From Novacetimonas cocois (lineage in GTDB: Bacteria > Pseudomonadota > Alphaproteobacteria > Acetobacterales > Acetobacteraceae), in assembly GCF_003311635.1 (NCBI RefSeq), contig NZ_QEXL01000006.1:644-64643 (forward strand): a stretch of 64,000 nucleotides of DNA, given 5' to 3'. Every line of letters starts with the position of its first letter. Positions within the stretch are counted from its first letter, which is position 1. A model generated the notes under the pieces. It did not search any database. It had not been told where the DNA came from and saw nothing but the letters and a program-made list of their open reading frames with translations. Shown here in pieces: positions 17,257 to 26,400 of the stretch. Position numbers and translations under genes: made by a program.

Positions 17257-20200
17257 TCAAGGCCGGATTTCCCCTCTTGGCTGTGTCGCGTCTCGTACTC
17301 GTGCGGCCACGTCCGCCGGTCGGGACGGGGGCGTGACCGGGGCATAAGACATGAAAAACATGTTCAATTGGTGAACGCCCATCGACAGCGGAACGGTGAC
17401 GCCGCGTTGCGTGGCCTGGATGCGTTGTGCCACGGCCCCGATGTCGAACGACACGCAGGCCAGCCCCGCCCGCCAGATCAGCCCCAGCGTGAAGCACCAT
17501 GTTTCGGGGCAGACGGACGGGACGAACCCCACATCCGCCTGCTGCGCGCGGACAAGGGCCAGCGCGTCCGCGTCATCGTAACGCCCGGTGATGAACACAT
17601 GGCCCGTGCGCAGCAGTTCCGCGTCATCGCTGCTGTATCCCGCGATGACATATTCCACCGGCAGGTCATGCGCCTGTGCGTCGCGTGCGGCGTCGCGAAT
17701 GATGTCGAACCCCTTTTCGGGGCCGATCGCCCCGGCCACCAGAACCCGGACCCGATGCGTGCGTGGGCGGGGCGGGACGTGAATGCCGGGGGGCAGGGGC
17801 GTGGCCGCCACCAGGTTTCGCAGGGAAAGCGCGGGACGATCATCCTCGGGCGGGTGGACATGCAGCTTCTGGGCGGGGAAATATCGCGCCAGCCGGCGCG
17901 TCACGTCGGACGAGGGCGCCATGACCTGCCGCGCCGTCGCCATGTCATCCCCGAAACGCTGGCGCAGCCCTGCTACGGTCGTGTCATCATGATCCAGCAG
18001 GCTGCCCAGTGTCGCGACACAGGTGGCGCAGCCCTGCGGGCCGGGTTCGCCGCAATACCGGCCGGATGGCCCGACCAGCGCGATGCGCGGGCATATCCCG
18101 GCATAATCATGCACGAACATGTCGTAAGGGATGCCAAGTGCGTCGCACAGTTCGCGCAGCCGCGTCCCGTGGCCCAGCGCATGATGCCATTCCATGTTCC
18201 GCACGCCCTCCGCGTGCAGGAATGCTACCAGCGCTCCGCGTTCCACGGGCCACTGGAATTCCAGTGGCGGAACTTTCAGGTCCGGGTCATCGGGGTCGGG
18301 ACTGTCATCCTCGATCCGGAAGCCCGTGCCCGTGCGGGCGGGGCGCAGGATCAGCGGACGCACCCCGCGCGTCCGCCACATGCGCGCGCGTTGCGCGATC
18401 ACGCGTTCCACCCCGCCGGTCATGGCATGGGTGGCAAGGAGGACCGCGCGTGAAAATCCCCGCGCGCGCGCCATGCGCCGCCAGAGCACGACCCCCATGC
18501 GCCGTCGCGCGGAGGCGAGTGGATCGCGCGTTACATGATCTGCGATCAACGCGTCATAACCGGGATAAAGCCGGTTGATCATCCACAGGTTGCGCTGCGT
18601 CAGCGTATGGCGCGCCAGCCCGAACGACGCGCCCCCCACATGGCCGACAAACGCGCCGGGAGCGGCCATGTGCCGCCATCCCAGACGGGTGGCCCGCATG
18701 CAGAAATCATTTTCCTCGCCATATCCCTGCGCGAACAGGTCGGTACGCAGCCTTCCGGTCCGTTTCAGGCAGTCATGGCGGATGAACATGCAAAAACCGT
18801 GCGCGGTCGGGATATCCACCGCCCGTCCGGCATTGGCGGTGCGGGCCGCATCCATCAGCATGCGCACCTGCCGCGCATCCGGGGGGGACGCGGCGCTGTC
18901 ATGCGCGTGCGGATCGGGCCATGTCAGGATGGTGGCATCGTTGGACAGGGGCGTGACGGTGCCGGTGTCGGGCCGGCCATAGGCCACATCTGCCAGTTCC
19001 TCCAGCCATCCCGGCGCGACGAGCGTATCGCTGTTGAGCAGGATGACATCGCCGTCCCCCGCATGTTCCAGCCCCGTATTGACCGCGTGGGGAAAGCCCA
19101 TGTTCGTTGCGTGGCGCAGCAGCGTGATCGCGCCCTTTCGCGCCAGATGGTCCAGATCACCCGCCAGCAGGGGATCGGGGGTCGCATCATCCACCACGAC
19201 AACCGACATCGCCGGGCCGGCTGCGGCGGGTGGCGTGGCGCCAAGGACACTTTCGATACATGCAAGCGTCAGGTCGCGACCGCCATAAACCGGAATGATG
19301 ACATGGATGGTTCCGCTGCGTTGCGGGATGCGACGGCGCGGCCGCCCCGCGCGCATCGTGCCCGCCGCGCGTGGTGCGGGCAGCGGGCCGAGTGGAAGCG
19401 GACTGCCCGCAAGGTCGCGCCCGTCGGATGTCCGCACGTGAATGGCGCCGGTCGATGGCAGGCGGGCGCGTGGGATGTGAAAGCGGCGTGGCCGCGCCAG
19501 TGGCGGCAGGCCGGGACAGGAAAACAGCTGTTGCGTCGCCCTGACGGGGGGCAGGATCAGGCGCGCCTGCGCATCGCGGACGAAAATGCGCGGTTCATGC
19601 TGCGGGTCGGCGGGATGCCATGCCCATCCCTCGACCCCGCTGTCATCAAGGCGGACGGCCCCGACGGTGCGGCAGATGATGGCGGGCTGCAGGGGACTGC
19701 CCAGCAGGTCATCGCCATGCGCGTTAGCGACCATAAGGGTTCCGGCCCGTCGCGCGGCGGGCGGCAGGGCGCATGTCGTGTCCGTCAGGCGATGGCGGCG
19801 CAGGTCCAGCGCCCGTTTTCCCACAAGGACGCGCGGATGGGTCCCGGCGCGAAGCCCCCCCCAGTGCAGGACGCCATCGCCCGTCATCCCCACCCATCCG
19901 GGCAGGTCCAGCGCACGGCAGACCTGCGCGGCGCAGGTGGCGATGGCGGGGTCGAAGCCATGCCGGGACAGGACGTGGGCCGTGGCGTCGCGCGCCGCCT
20001 CCCACCGTGCAAGGGCGATATGCGCCAGGGCAAGCAGCGTCCAGCCTTCGCGGAAATCGTGGCGTCGGGTCAATGGCGCCAGCAGGTCGATGGCCCCTTC
20101 GTGATCGCCGGTGCCCATGCGACCCATCGCCAGCGCGAACTGGATGTCCGCGTCATGTGGCGCCATGCGCCATGCCCGTTCCAGCCAAGGCTGTGCGATC

Positions 20201-20292
20201 GCGTCCTCTGCGCGTGCGATCAGGTCCTGGGCATGGCGCAGGGCGGCATGTGCATCCCCCTCCGTAACGGCGGGGGGATCATCTGGCGGCAT
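17257..20292 (-). CDS. Large fused glycosyltransferase: TPR-like + GT2 + GT4 domains
   Basis: 1011 residues. Residues 1-130 look like TPR helices (DAHAALRHAQDLIARAEDAI, DADIQFALAMGRMGTGDHEG). Residues about 130-325 are a beta-rich region containing VEGWAWHPADPQ, a phrase found in envelope glycan proteins. A GT2 domain follows at about 330-590 (IHVIIPVYGGRDLTLACIES, VVVVDDATPDP, GDVILLNSDTLVAPGW as the DxD site, EENDFCMRATRLGWR). The C-terminal part (about 610-1000) is GT4-like (MTGGVERVIAQRARMW, GPEKGFDIIRDAARDA, TGRYDDADALALVRAQQADVG region). It probably adds two different sugars. It overlaps the Sel1-repeat gene by 14 nt, so the two are translated together. Acceptor unknown; the nearby type I secretion genes suggest a secreted protein or surface glycan. 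Confidence 0.82.
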   Translation of the reverse strand: MPPDDPPAVTEGDAHAALRHAQDLIARAEDAIAQPWLERAWRMAPHDADIQFALAMGRMGTGDHEGAIDLLAPLTRRHDFREGWTLLALAHIALARWEAARDATAHVLSRHGFDPAIATCAAQVCRALDLPGWVGMTGDGVLHWGGLRAGTHPRVLVGKRALDLRRHRLTDTTCALPPAARRAGTLMVANAHGDDLLGSPLQPAIICRTVGAVRLDDSGVEGWAWHPADPQHEPRIFVRDAQARLILPPVRATQQLFSCPGLPPLARPRRFHIPRARLPSTGAIHVRTSDGRDLAGSPLPLGPLPAPRAAGTMRAGRPRRRIPQRSGTIHVIIPVYGGRDLTLACIESVLGATPPAAAGPAMSVVVVDDATPDPLLAGDLDHLARKGAITLLRHATNMGFPHAVNTGLEHAGDGDVILLNSDTLVAPGWLEELADVAYGRPDTGTVTPLSNDATILTWPDPHAHDSAASPPDARQVRMLMDAARTANAGRAVDIPTAHGFCMFIRHDCLKRTGRLRTDLFAQGYGEENDFCMRATRLGWRHMAAPGAFVGHVGGASFGLARHTLTQRNLWMINRLYPGYDALIADHVTRDPLASARRRMGVVLWRRMARARGFSRAVLLATHAMTGGVERVIAQRARMWRTRGVRPLILRPARTGTGFRIEDDSPDPDDPDLKVPPLEFQWPVERGALVAFLHAEGVRNMEWHHALGHGTRLRELCDALGIPYDMFVHDYAGICPRIALVGPSGRYCGEPGPQGCATCVATLGSLLDHDDTTVAGLRQRFGDDMATARQVMAPSSDVTRRLARYFPAQKLHVHPPEDDRPALSLRNLVAATPLPPGIHVPPRPRTHRVRVLVAGAIGPEKGFDIIRDAARDAQAHDLPVEYVIAGYSSDDAELLRTGHVFITGRYDDADALALVRAQQADVGFVPSVCPETWCFTLGLIWRAGLACVSFDIGAVAQRIQATQRGVTVPLSMGVHQLNMFFMSYAPVTPPSRPADVAARVRDATQPRGEIRP

Positions 20293-22078
20293 GCATGCCT
20301 TCCGCCCCGACTGGGTCCGGTGGCAGGCGGGCGAGTTCTTCGCCGGCCTGTGTCACGCCCTGCGCCTGCGCCCGGTGCAGCCATGCGCGCGCCGCCGCGA
20401 TGTCGGTCACGCCAGCCAGCCCCCGGCCGAGGTAGCGGCCCATCATCAGTTGCGCCAGCGCGTTGTCCCGTCCCGCGGCCTTTTCAAACCACTGCTGCGC
20501 CTGCTGCCGGTCGGGCGGGACGTCATGGCCGCCGCCATACATCGCGCCAAGGGAAAACATGGCATCCACATGGTCCTGACGCGCCGCGAGGTGATAGAGC
20601 GACAGGGCCCCCGCATGATCGCGCGGTCCGCCCAGTCCGGTTATCCGCATCTGGGCCGCCGCGACCTGCGCATCCGCCATTCCGCTTCTTGCGGCGTCAT
20701 CGATCCACTGCCGCGCCGTGGCGGGATCGGCGGGAATGCCCTGTCCCCGCAACAGCATGCGCCCGTACCAGTACTGCGCGTTGACGACCCCCGCCCGTGC
20801 TGCCTCGTGCATCCATCGTGCGGCCTGGGCGGGATCGGGCGTGCGGCCAAATCCGTCGAGAAGGCATTTGGCGTAATTGAACGCGCCGACAGGATCGCCA
20901 TTGCGGGCGGCGTGGGCGAACCCGTCTGCCAGGGCGCGCTGTTCCGTTCCTGCCCGTGCATCGTCATCAGGGGCAGGGGGTTCCGCGTTGCGGCTCAGTA
21001 TGGCGGCAAGGTCGGTCAGCGCCGCGTCGTCGCCGCATGCCGCGGCCTGCCGCAGCCAGTGTGCCGCCGCGTGCGGGTCGGGCGCTGGGATGCCCCGCCC
21101 CGCCATGCACATCAGCGCCATCATGCGGCAGCCATCGGCATGCCCCCCCATCGCCGCGCGCCGGTACCATGACACGGCTTCATGGTCGCTTGCCATTTCG
21201 GCAAGGCCCCGGGCATGCAGGTCCCCCACCACAAGGGCGGCTTCCAGATCTCCCCGTAGTCCCGCGCGGCGCAGCCATGTCTCGGCGCGCATGATGTCGC
21301 GTGCCACCCCGCGCCCGCGCAGCAGCGCCATGCCATAACGCGCGCAGGCCGGGCGGATGTCCTGTTCGGCGGCGATGGCATACATCCGCGCCGCCGCCAC
21401 GAGGTCGACCTCCCCGCCGCGCCCGCTTTCATGCAGCATTCCCAGCACGTAGCACGCGCTGCCCAGCCCTTCCTGCGCCGCGTGGCGCAGGGCGGTCATC
21501 GCGGCCGCCGCGTCCGTTTCCAGCCGGGCAAGGCCCAGCCCCAGATATCCCTGCGCGCATCCCGCCCCGGCGGCCATGCTGCTCCAGTGCTGGGCCGCCG
21601 CGCCGTCGCGCACCTCTTCGGGACCATTGGCCAGCAGGTAGCCATACAGCGCCTGCGCCTCGACCATGCCTTCTTCCGCCGCGCGTCCCACCCATCGTGT
21701 GGCCGTGACGGGATCGCGCGCGGGGGCTGCGCCCGGCCCGTTCGCGCCCGGCAGGACCGCCGCCGCCGGGTCGTCGGCGCAGGGAATGTCCAGCAGCATC
21801 AGCACGCCAAGGGTGAAGCATGACTGTGCATGTCCCGCCTCGGCCGCGTGTTGCAGCCAGCGCGCGCCTTCGGATACGCTCAGCGGCGTCCCCGTGCCAT
21901 CCAGATAGGCCTGGGCCACGCGGAACTGCGCCTGTGGCATGCCATCGCGCGCCATCTGCCCCAGCATGGCGAACCCGCGCGCGTGTTCGCCGCGTTCCAG
22001 CAGGTGGCAGGCGCGGGCATAGGCGGCCTCTGGCGCGATGCCCGTGAAAAAGCGGTCGAAAAGGCGTGAGATTTTCAT
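20279..22078 (-). CDS. Sel1-like repeat (SLR/TPR-type) protein
   Basis: 599 residues made almost entirely of Sel1-like repeats, with the AxxGxxxAxxxLGxxY-type phasing visible many times, for example GHAQSCFTLGVLML, GCAQGYLGLGLARLE, NAQYWYGRMLLRGQG and HVDAMFSLGAMYGGG. No signal peptide or membrane segment is clear. Such alpha-solenoid proteins act as scaffolds for protein-protein contacts. The gene starts 12 nt after the HlyD-family gene and overlaps the glycosyltransferase gene, so it probably links the secretion and glycosylation machineries; that role is inference from position. Confidence 0.88.
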   Translation of the reverse strand: MKISRLFDRFFTGIAPEAAYARACHLLERGEHARGFAMLGQMARDGMPQAQFRVAQAYLDGTGTPLSVSEGARWLQHAAEAGHAQSCFTLGVLMLLDIPCADDPAAAVLPGANGPGAAPARDPVTATRWVGRAAEEGMVEAQALYGYLLANGPEEVRDGAAAQHWSSMAAGAGCAQGYLGLGLARLETDAAAAMTALRHAAQEGLGSACYVLGMLHESGRGGEVDLVAAARMYAIAAEQDIRPACARYGMALLRGRGVARDIMRAETWLRRAGLRGDLEAALVVGDLHARGLAEMASDHEAVSWYRRAAMGGHADGCRMMALMCMAGRGIPAPDPHAAAHWLRQAAACGDDAALTDLAAILSRNAEPPAPDDDARAGTEQRALADGFAHAARNGDPVGAFNYAKCLLDGFGRTPDPAQAARWMHEAARAGVVNAQYWYGRMLLRGQGIPADPATARQWIDDAARSGMADAQVAAAQMRITGLGGPRDHAGALSLYHLAARQDHVDAMFSLGAMYGGGHDVPPDRQQAQQWFEKAAGRDNALAQLMMGRYLGRGLAGVTDIAAARAWLHRAQAQGVTQAGEELARLPPDPVGAEGMHAAR

Positions 22079-22090
22079 GGTGTCAGCGGA

Positions 22091-23590
22091 TCAGGGTTCG
22101 CGCATGCCATCTGTCATCGCCGGGATCAGCCGGTTGAGCAGGTACTGCATCATGGTGCGCCGTCCGACATGGATATCCGCCTCGACCGGCATGCCGGGCT
22201 GCGGGTGGAAGAAGGAGGGCACCCCATGCAGGGTATAACGGTCGATCACCAGCCGCACCCGGTAATAGGCCGCCTGCGGATCGCCCGAGGCGCTGGCGCC
22301 CTGCTGCGCCAGCATGCCGCCGTTATTGCCGCCATTGCCTTCGGCAAAGGAATCCGCGCTGATGACGCGCACGGTTGCATCCGCGCCGCCATACTGGGTG
22401 TAGGGAAAGGCCGCGAATTTCAGCAGCGCCCTGTCGCCCGGACGGACATAGCCGACATCCAGCCCGCGCATCATCGCCTCCACCTCCAGCCGGCCATCAA
22501 CGGGGATGAGCGTCATGAGGGGGGAAGCCACCTGAAGCACCGATCCGGTGGACAGGCGCGCGATGCTCAGCACCACGGCGTCCTGGGGCGCGCGCATCTG
22601 CACCAGCGTATGGTGCAGGAGCGCCTTGCGGTAACTGCTGTCGGCATCGGCAAGGTGATGCTGCGCCGCGCTGAGGTCCTGGTACACCGTCGCCTGCCAG
22701 TTGCCGATATAGCCGTCGCGCTGCGCCTTCATCGCGTCCAGCCGCGCCCGCGTCGCGTCGGCGTCGTGACGGGCGGTGATCTGGGAGCGCACGATTTCCA
22801 TCAGGCTGTCCTGCGAGGCGAGGGTGGACAGGCGGCTGCCGACCTGTTCGTGCTGCAGGCGCACGCGCATGTCGCGCACGTCGGTGGCGACCTTCGCACG
22901 GGCGGCATACATGGCCGTGCTGGCCTCATATCCCTGCAGGTCGCTCTGCAGGCCCGCGATCTGGCGGTCGTAATTGGCGACCTTGGCGGAATATTCGGAT
23001 TTGCGCCGCATGAAATCCGCCGCCTCCTGTACCGAGGCGGGATCGGACATGTCGGGGGCGTAGTCATGGCCCGCGGCCTCCGCCGTCAGGCGGGCGATTT
23101 CCGCGCGGTAGGCGGCGGCCTGCCTACGCATGTTTTCCACATCGGCGTCGCTGATCGTGGGGTCGAGCTGTGCCAGGATGTCGCCCTTGTGGACGACGTC
23201 GCCCTCATGCACGTTGATCGAACGGATGATCGAGGTTTCCAGCGGCTGCACCACGATGGTGCCATCGGCCGCGACCAGCCGCCCGTTCGTCGTCACCACC
23301 CGGTCCAGCGGCAGGAAGATCATGACCAGCAGCCCCGCCAGGGCAAGCCCGCCGATCAGCCACGTGACATACAGTGCCGCGTCCTGTGGCGGCATGTCGA
23401 TCAGGGCCGCGCTGGGGGAGTAGAATTCCAGCAGGCCGGGCGGCATGGGCGCGGGCGTTTGCGGCCCGTCGGTGGAGGGAAGCAGCCGGGCGAGCTGACG
23501 CCGCGCGTTCCCGCCCGTTTCGCCGGACGGGGTGCCGCTGTCGTTGCCATCATGGGGGCCATCATGGGGGTTCACGTCGCGCTCGCTCAT
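22091..23590 (-). CDS. HlyD-family type I secretion periplasmic adaptor
   Basis: 499 residues from ATG 23590, which overlaps the ABC transporter stop (ATGA). A Pro-rich cytoplasmic head of about 75 residues precedes one membrane helix (YVTWLIGGLALAGLLVMIFLPL). Then come the lipoyl half-motif TNGRLVAADGTIVVQPLETSIIRSINVHEGDVV (positions about 110-145), a long coiled-coil hairpin (about 160-335), and the C-terminal beta domain with VVLSIARLSTGSVLQVASPLMTLIPVDG. The fold matches PrtE/HlyD adaptors that join the ABC pump to a TolC-like outer-membrane channel. The TolC-type partner is not in the window. Confidence 0.92.
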   Translation of the reverse strand: MSERDVNPHDGPHDGNDSGTPSGETGGNARRQLARLLPSTDGPQTPAPMPPGLLEFYSPSAALIDMPPQDAALYVTWLIGGLALAGLLVMIFLPLDRVVTTNGRLVAADGTIVVQPLETSIIRSINVHEGDVVHKGDILAQLDPTISDADVENMRRQAAAYRAEIARLTAEAAGHDYAPDMSDPASVQEAADFMRRKSEYSAKVANYDRQIAGLQSDLQGYEASTAMYAARAKVATDVRDMRVRLQHEQVGSRLSTLASQDSLMEIVRSQITARHDADATRARLDAMKAQRDGYIGNWQATVYQDLSAAQHHLADADSSYRKALLHHTLVQMRAPQDAVVLSIARLSTGSVLQVASPLMTLIPVDGRLEVEAMMRGLDVGYVRPGDRALLKFAAFPYTQYGGADATVRVISADSFAEGNGGNNGGMLAQQGASASGDPQAAYYRVRLVIDRYTLHGVPSFFHPQPGMPVEADIHVGRRTMMQYLLNRLIPAMTDGMREP

Positions 23591-25848
23591 GCCTCGGGCT
23601 CCTCGATGGATGTCAGCATGCCGTCGGCCGGCGCGTCGGGATTGCCGGAGGCGGAGGGGTTGCGGTTCTGCTGCGTCCACAGGGTGCGATAGATCTCGCA
23701 GCGTTCCAGCAGGATCGCGTGCGGGGCGATATCGACCACGTGCCCATGATCCATCACGCAGATCTGGTCGCACTCCACCAGTGACGACAGCCGGTGGGAG
23801 ACGATGACCATCGTGCGCCCGTGTGCGAGGCGCTGGAGGTTGGCGTTGACCAGTGCCTCGCTTTCGGGATCAAGGGCGGAGGTGGCTTCGTCGAGGATCA
23901 TCAGGCGCGGGTCGGAAATCACCGCGCGCGCGATGGCCAGGCGCTGGCGCTGGCCGCCGGAAATGTTGGTCGAGCCTTCCTCGATCCATGTTTCATAGCC
24001 TGCGGGCATGCGTTCGATGAACTCTTCCGCGCCGGCAAGGCGGGCGGCGCGGACCACGGCCTCCATCGTAAGGCCGGGACGTCCCGCGACGATGTTGTCG
24101 CGGATGGTGCCACGGAACAGGAAATTGTCCTGCAGCACCACGCCGCAGGAACGGCGCAGGTATGTCAGGTTGATTTCGCGCAGGTCGATGCCGTCCAGCC
24201 GCAGGAACCCGGTATAGGAACGGCTGACCCCCTGAAGCAGGCGGGTGATCGTCGACTTGCCCGATCCGCTGCGCCCGACCAGCCCCAGCATGGTGCCGGC
24301 CGGGACATCGAACGTGATGTCCGACAGGGCGGGCGATGGCGCGCCGGGATAGGTGAAGGAAACATCGACGAATGACAGCGCGCCGTGGATCGGCGGCCGC
24401 ATGCCCGATGTCAGGGCCTGCGTTTCGGTCGGGCGGTTCAGGACGGATCCGGCCTCGCCCAGCGAGGCACGGACATCGTTGATGTCGTCGATCAGGCGCG
24501 CCATGCCCACCAGCGGGGCGGCCACGCGCCCGCCCAGCATGGTGAACGCCATCAGGGCGCCCGCCTCCAGCCCCGAGGAGGTCGAGGTGATCGCAAGATA
24601 GGCCCCGATCAGGATGACGCCGCGATTGATGAACATGTCCAGCGGCATTACCATCATGCTGATCCAGTTGCTCATCCGTCCCGATGCCAGGGTGGCACGC
24701 ACCACTTCGGCGGTGCGTTCGTCCCACAGGTGGCGGCGGGTGGGCTCCAGCGCCAGCGTCTTGATGGTCCGGATGCCCGCTACCGTTTCATACATGGTCG
24801 AACTGCGCGTCATCTCCGCATTGATCTGGCGTGTCAGCAGCCGCCCCATCGGCGCCATGCCGATCACGACGACCAGCCCGATCGCGCCCGCCGCCGCGAT
24901 CGTCATCCATGCCAGCGCCGGACTGAGCCAGAACAGCAGCGGCATGACCACCACCAGCGTGAAAAGGTCCAGAAAGGTGGACAGCAGCCGCCCCGTCATG
25001 AACTGCCGCACCTTGTAGATGGCGGAAACGCGGCCGATGACGCTGCCCGTCTGCTCGCGCTCGAAGAATTCCAGCGGCAGGGCGAGGAGCCGGTCGAACA
25101 CCGCAAGCGAGATGCGGGTATCGAGGCGCGTGCTGATGACCAGCGTCAGTTCCCGCCGCGCATAGGTCAGCACGATTTCATAGAAGCTCATGACGATGAG
25201 CAGGCCGGTGATCGACACCAGCGTCGCCATCGAATGGTAATTCACCACCCGGTCGATCACCTGCATGACGATCAGGGGCGGAAAAATCGCAAGCACGCTG
25301 ATGACCAGCGAACCCAGGATGATGTTACGCAGCAGGGAACGTTCCCCCCGCACGAGGTTCCACAGCCACGTGGCGTCGATGGGCGGTTCGCCGCGGTTGC
25401 GCCCGGCATGGGCGCGCACCAGCAGGACATCGCCCGTCCATGCCTGCTGCATGCGCAGTTCGTCCACCGCGACCGGGGGGGCGCCATCGGGGGCGAACGG
25501 ATCGATCAGCCAGACGACCCCGTCAACATCATCCGCCCCGACCATCAGCCCGGCCGATCCGTCACTGAACATCAGGACGATGGGCGGCACGTCGCGCATG
25601 TGGACCAGTGTCGACCATTGCAGGCGCATGCCACGCGCATCCAGCCCGTTTTCCTCCAGCCAGCGGGCAAGGGCCGCGACGGAGGGAACATCCTCGCCCG
25701 GTTCCGCGCGGTAATCGTGCGGGTCGAGGTCAATCCCATGAAATTTCGCCGCCCGCACCACCGCCTGCAGCCGTATCGTAACGGGTGAGGGACGTGTATC
25801 CTCCGGTGGGGGAAGGGCGGGATCTGTCTTCGGGTCCAGATAGCCCAC
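23587..25848 (-). CDS. Type I secretion ABC transporter (permease/ATPase) with degenerate C39-like N-domain
   Basis: 753 residues. Residues 1-150 resemble a C39 peptidase-like domain (LQAVVRAAKFHGIDL, VDGVVWLIDPF) but have no catalytic Cys, as in the HlyB-type CLD that binds substrate without cutting it. A six-helix membrane domain spans about 165-440, and the ATPase domain has GLVGRSGSGKST, NISGGQRQRLAIARA, LMILDEATSALDPESEA and the switch His in IVSHR. It should export an unfolded protein with a C-terminal signal in one step with the HlyD-family partner encoded next, which it overlaps by 4 nt. It is first in the locus, so the promoter should lie in 25849-25925. No RTX-type substrate is encoded nearby. 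Confidence 0.93.
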   Translation of the reverse strand: MGYLDPKTDPALPPPEDTRPSPVTIRLQAVVRAAKFHGIDLDPHDYRAEPGEDVPSVAALARWLEENGLDARGMRLQWSTLVHMRDVPPIVLMFSDGSAGLMVGADDVDGVVWLIDPFAPDGAPPVAVDELRMQQAWTGDVLLVRAHAGRNRGEPPIDATWLWNLVRGERSLLRNIILGSLVISVLAIFPPLIVMQVIDRVVNYHSMATLVSITGLLIVMSFYEIVLTYARRELTLVISTRLDTRISLAVFDRLLALPLEFFEREQTGSVIGRVSAIYKVRQFMTGRLLSTFLDLFTLVVVMPLLFWLSPALAWMTIAAAGAIGLVVVIGMAPMGRLLTRQINAEMTRSSTMYETVAGIRTIKTLALEPTRRHLWDERTAEVVRATLASGRMSNWISMMVMPLDMFINRGVILIGAYLAITSTSSGLEAGALMAFTMLGGRVAAPLVGMARLIDDINDVRASLGEAGSVLNRPTETQALTSGMRPPIHGALSFVDVSFTYPGAPSPALSDITFDVPAGTMLGLVGRSGSGKSTITRLLQGVSRSYTGFLRLDGIDLREINLTYLRRSCGVVLQDNFLFRGTIRDNIVAGRPGLTMEAVVRAARLAGAEEFIERMPAGYETWIEEGSTNISGGQRQRLAIARAVISDPRLMILDEATSALDPESEALVNANLQRLAHGRTMVIVSHRLSSLVECDQICVMDHGHVVDIAPHAILLERCEIYRTLWTQQNRNPSASGNPDAPADGMLTSIEEPEA

Positions 25849-25925
25849 GGCGATCCCCTGCTTGCAAGACTTTGGCCAGATGAAGGCTGTAACCTAGGTC
25901 CAGAAAGCAAAATGTTTCTTAACGC

Positions 25926-26345
25926 CTATTCCTTTTCATTCCCCGTGTTCATCCCCGTGGACGCATCCATGCGATAGCGGGCGCGCACCACAAGGTCCGC
26001 CGTCATTTCCTGTCGCAGGGTGGCAAGGCGTGCTGCATCCGCCACGACGACCACCCGCCCGAACCACGGCAGGGCGCCTGTCGCGCGCCTGCGGAACAGA
26101 TCGCCCAGCAGGCCGGCCAGTCCCTGGCCGCGCCCGGTGCAGCAGGCGCATCCCCCGCCATGGGAAAAGAGGCCGGTCGGGGGAGTGAACGGCACGACGG
26201 CGCCCCAATGCGCGTGCGTGTCGATGTCCCCCATGTCCTGGCCGACGGTGACGAGTACGGTGTCCGCGTCCGCGACGGGCGCGGTGCCGCGGGCGCACAG
26301 TTCCAGGGCGATGCGTCCGTCATCATGTCGTGCAGGTTCATGCAT
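25926..26345 (-). CDS. CobW/COG0523-like minimal protein lacking the GTPase P-loop
   Basis: 139 residues. The middle, SHGGGCACCTGRGQGLAGLLGDLFRRRATGALPWFGRVVVV (read in two parts around residue 80), matches the CxCC metal-binding loop and following helix of COG0523/CobW metal-chaperone GTPases, in which this loop precedes the Walker B region. The final RARYRMD also fits that family. The N-terminal P-loop GTPase segment and the C-terminal CobW domain are absent, so it is either a degenerate remnant or a small metal-binding derivative. It is divergent from metH, a B12- and zinc-dependent enzyme, with a structured region between. The family match is from visual recognition only. Confidence 0.6.
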   Translation of the reverse strand: MHEPARHDDGRIALELCARGTAPVADADTVLVTVGQDMGDIDTHAHWGAVVPFTPPTGLFSHGGGCACCTGRGQGLAGLLGDLFRRRATGALPWFGRVVVVADAARLATLRQEMTADLVVRARYRMDASTGMNTGNEKE

Positions 26346-26400
26346 GCGCGGTGGTCCTTCGGATCGTCATGGTGTCATACTGTGTGGCGACCTATGGCCG

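Noticed and set aside
18535-20784. A 749-codon plus-strand frame over the large glycosyltransferase and Sel1 genes
   Set aside because: Low-complexity Arg/Gly/Ala product crossing two well-supported genes on the other strand.
23545-23575. Short direct repeat of CCATCATGGGGG in the HlyD-family gene
   Set aside because: Only two units encoding a PHDG-type low-complexity stretch; no sign of function.
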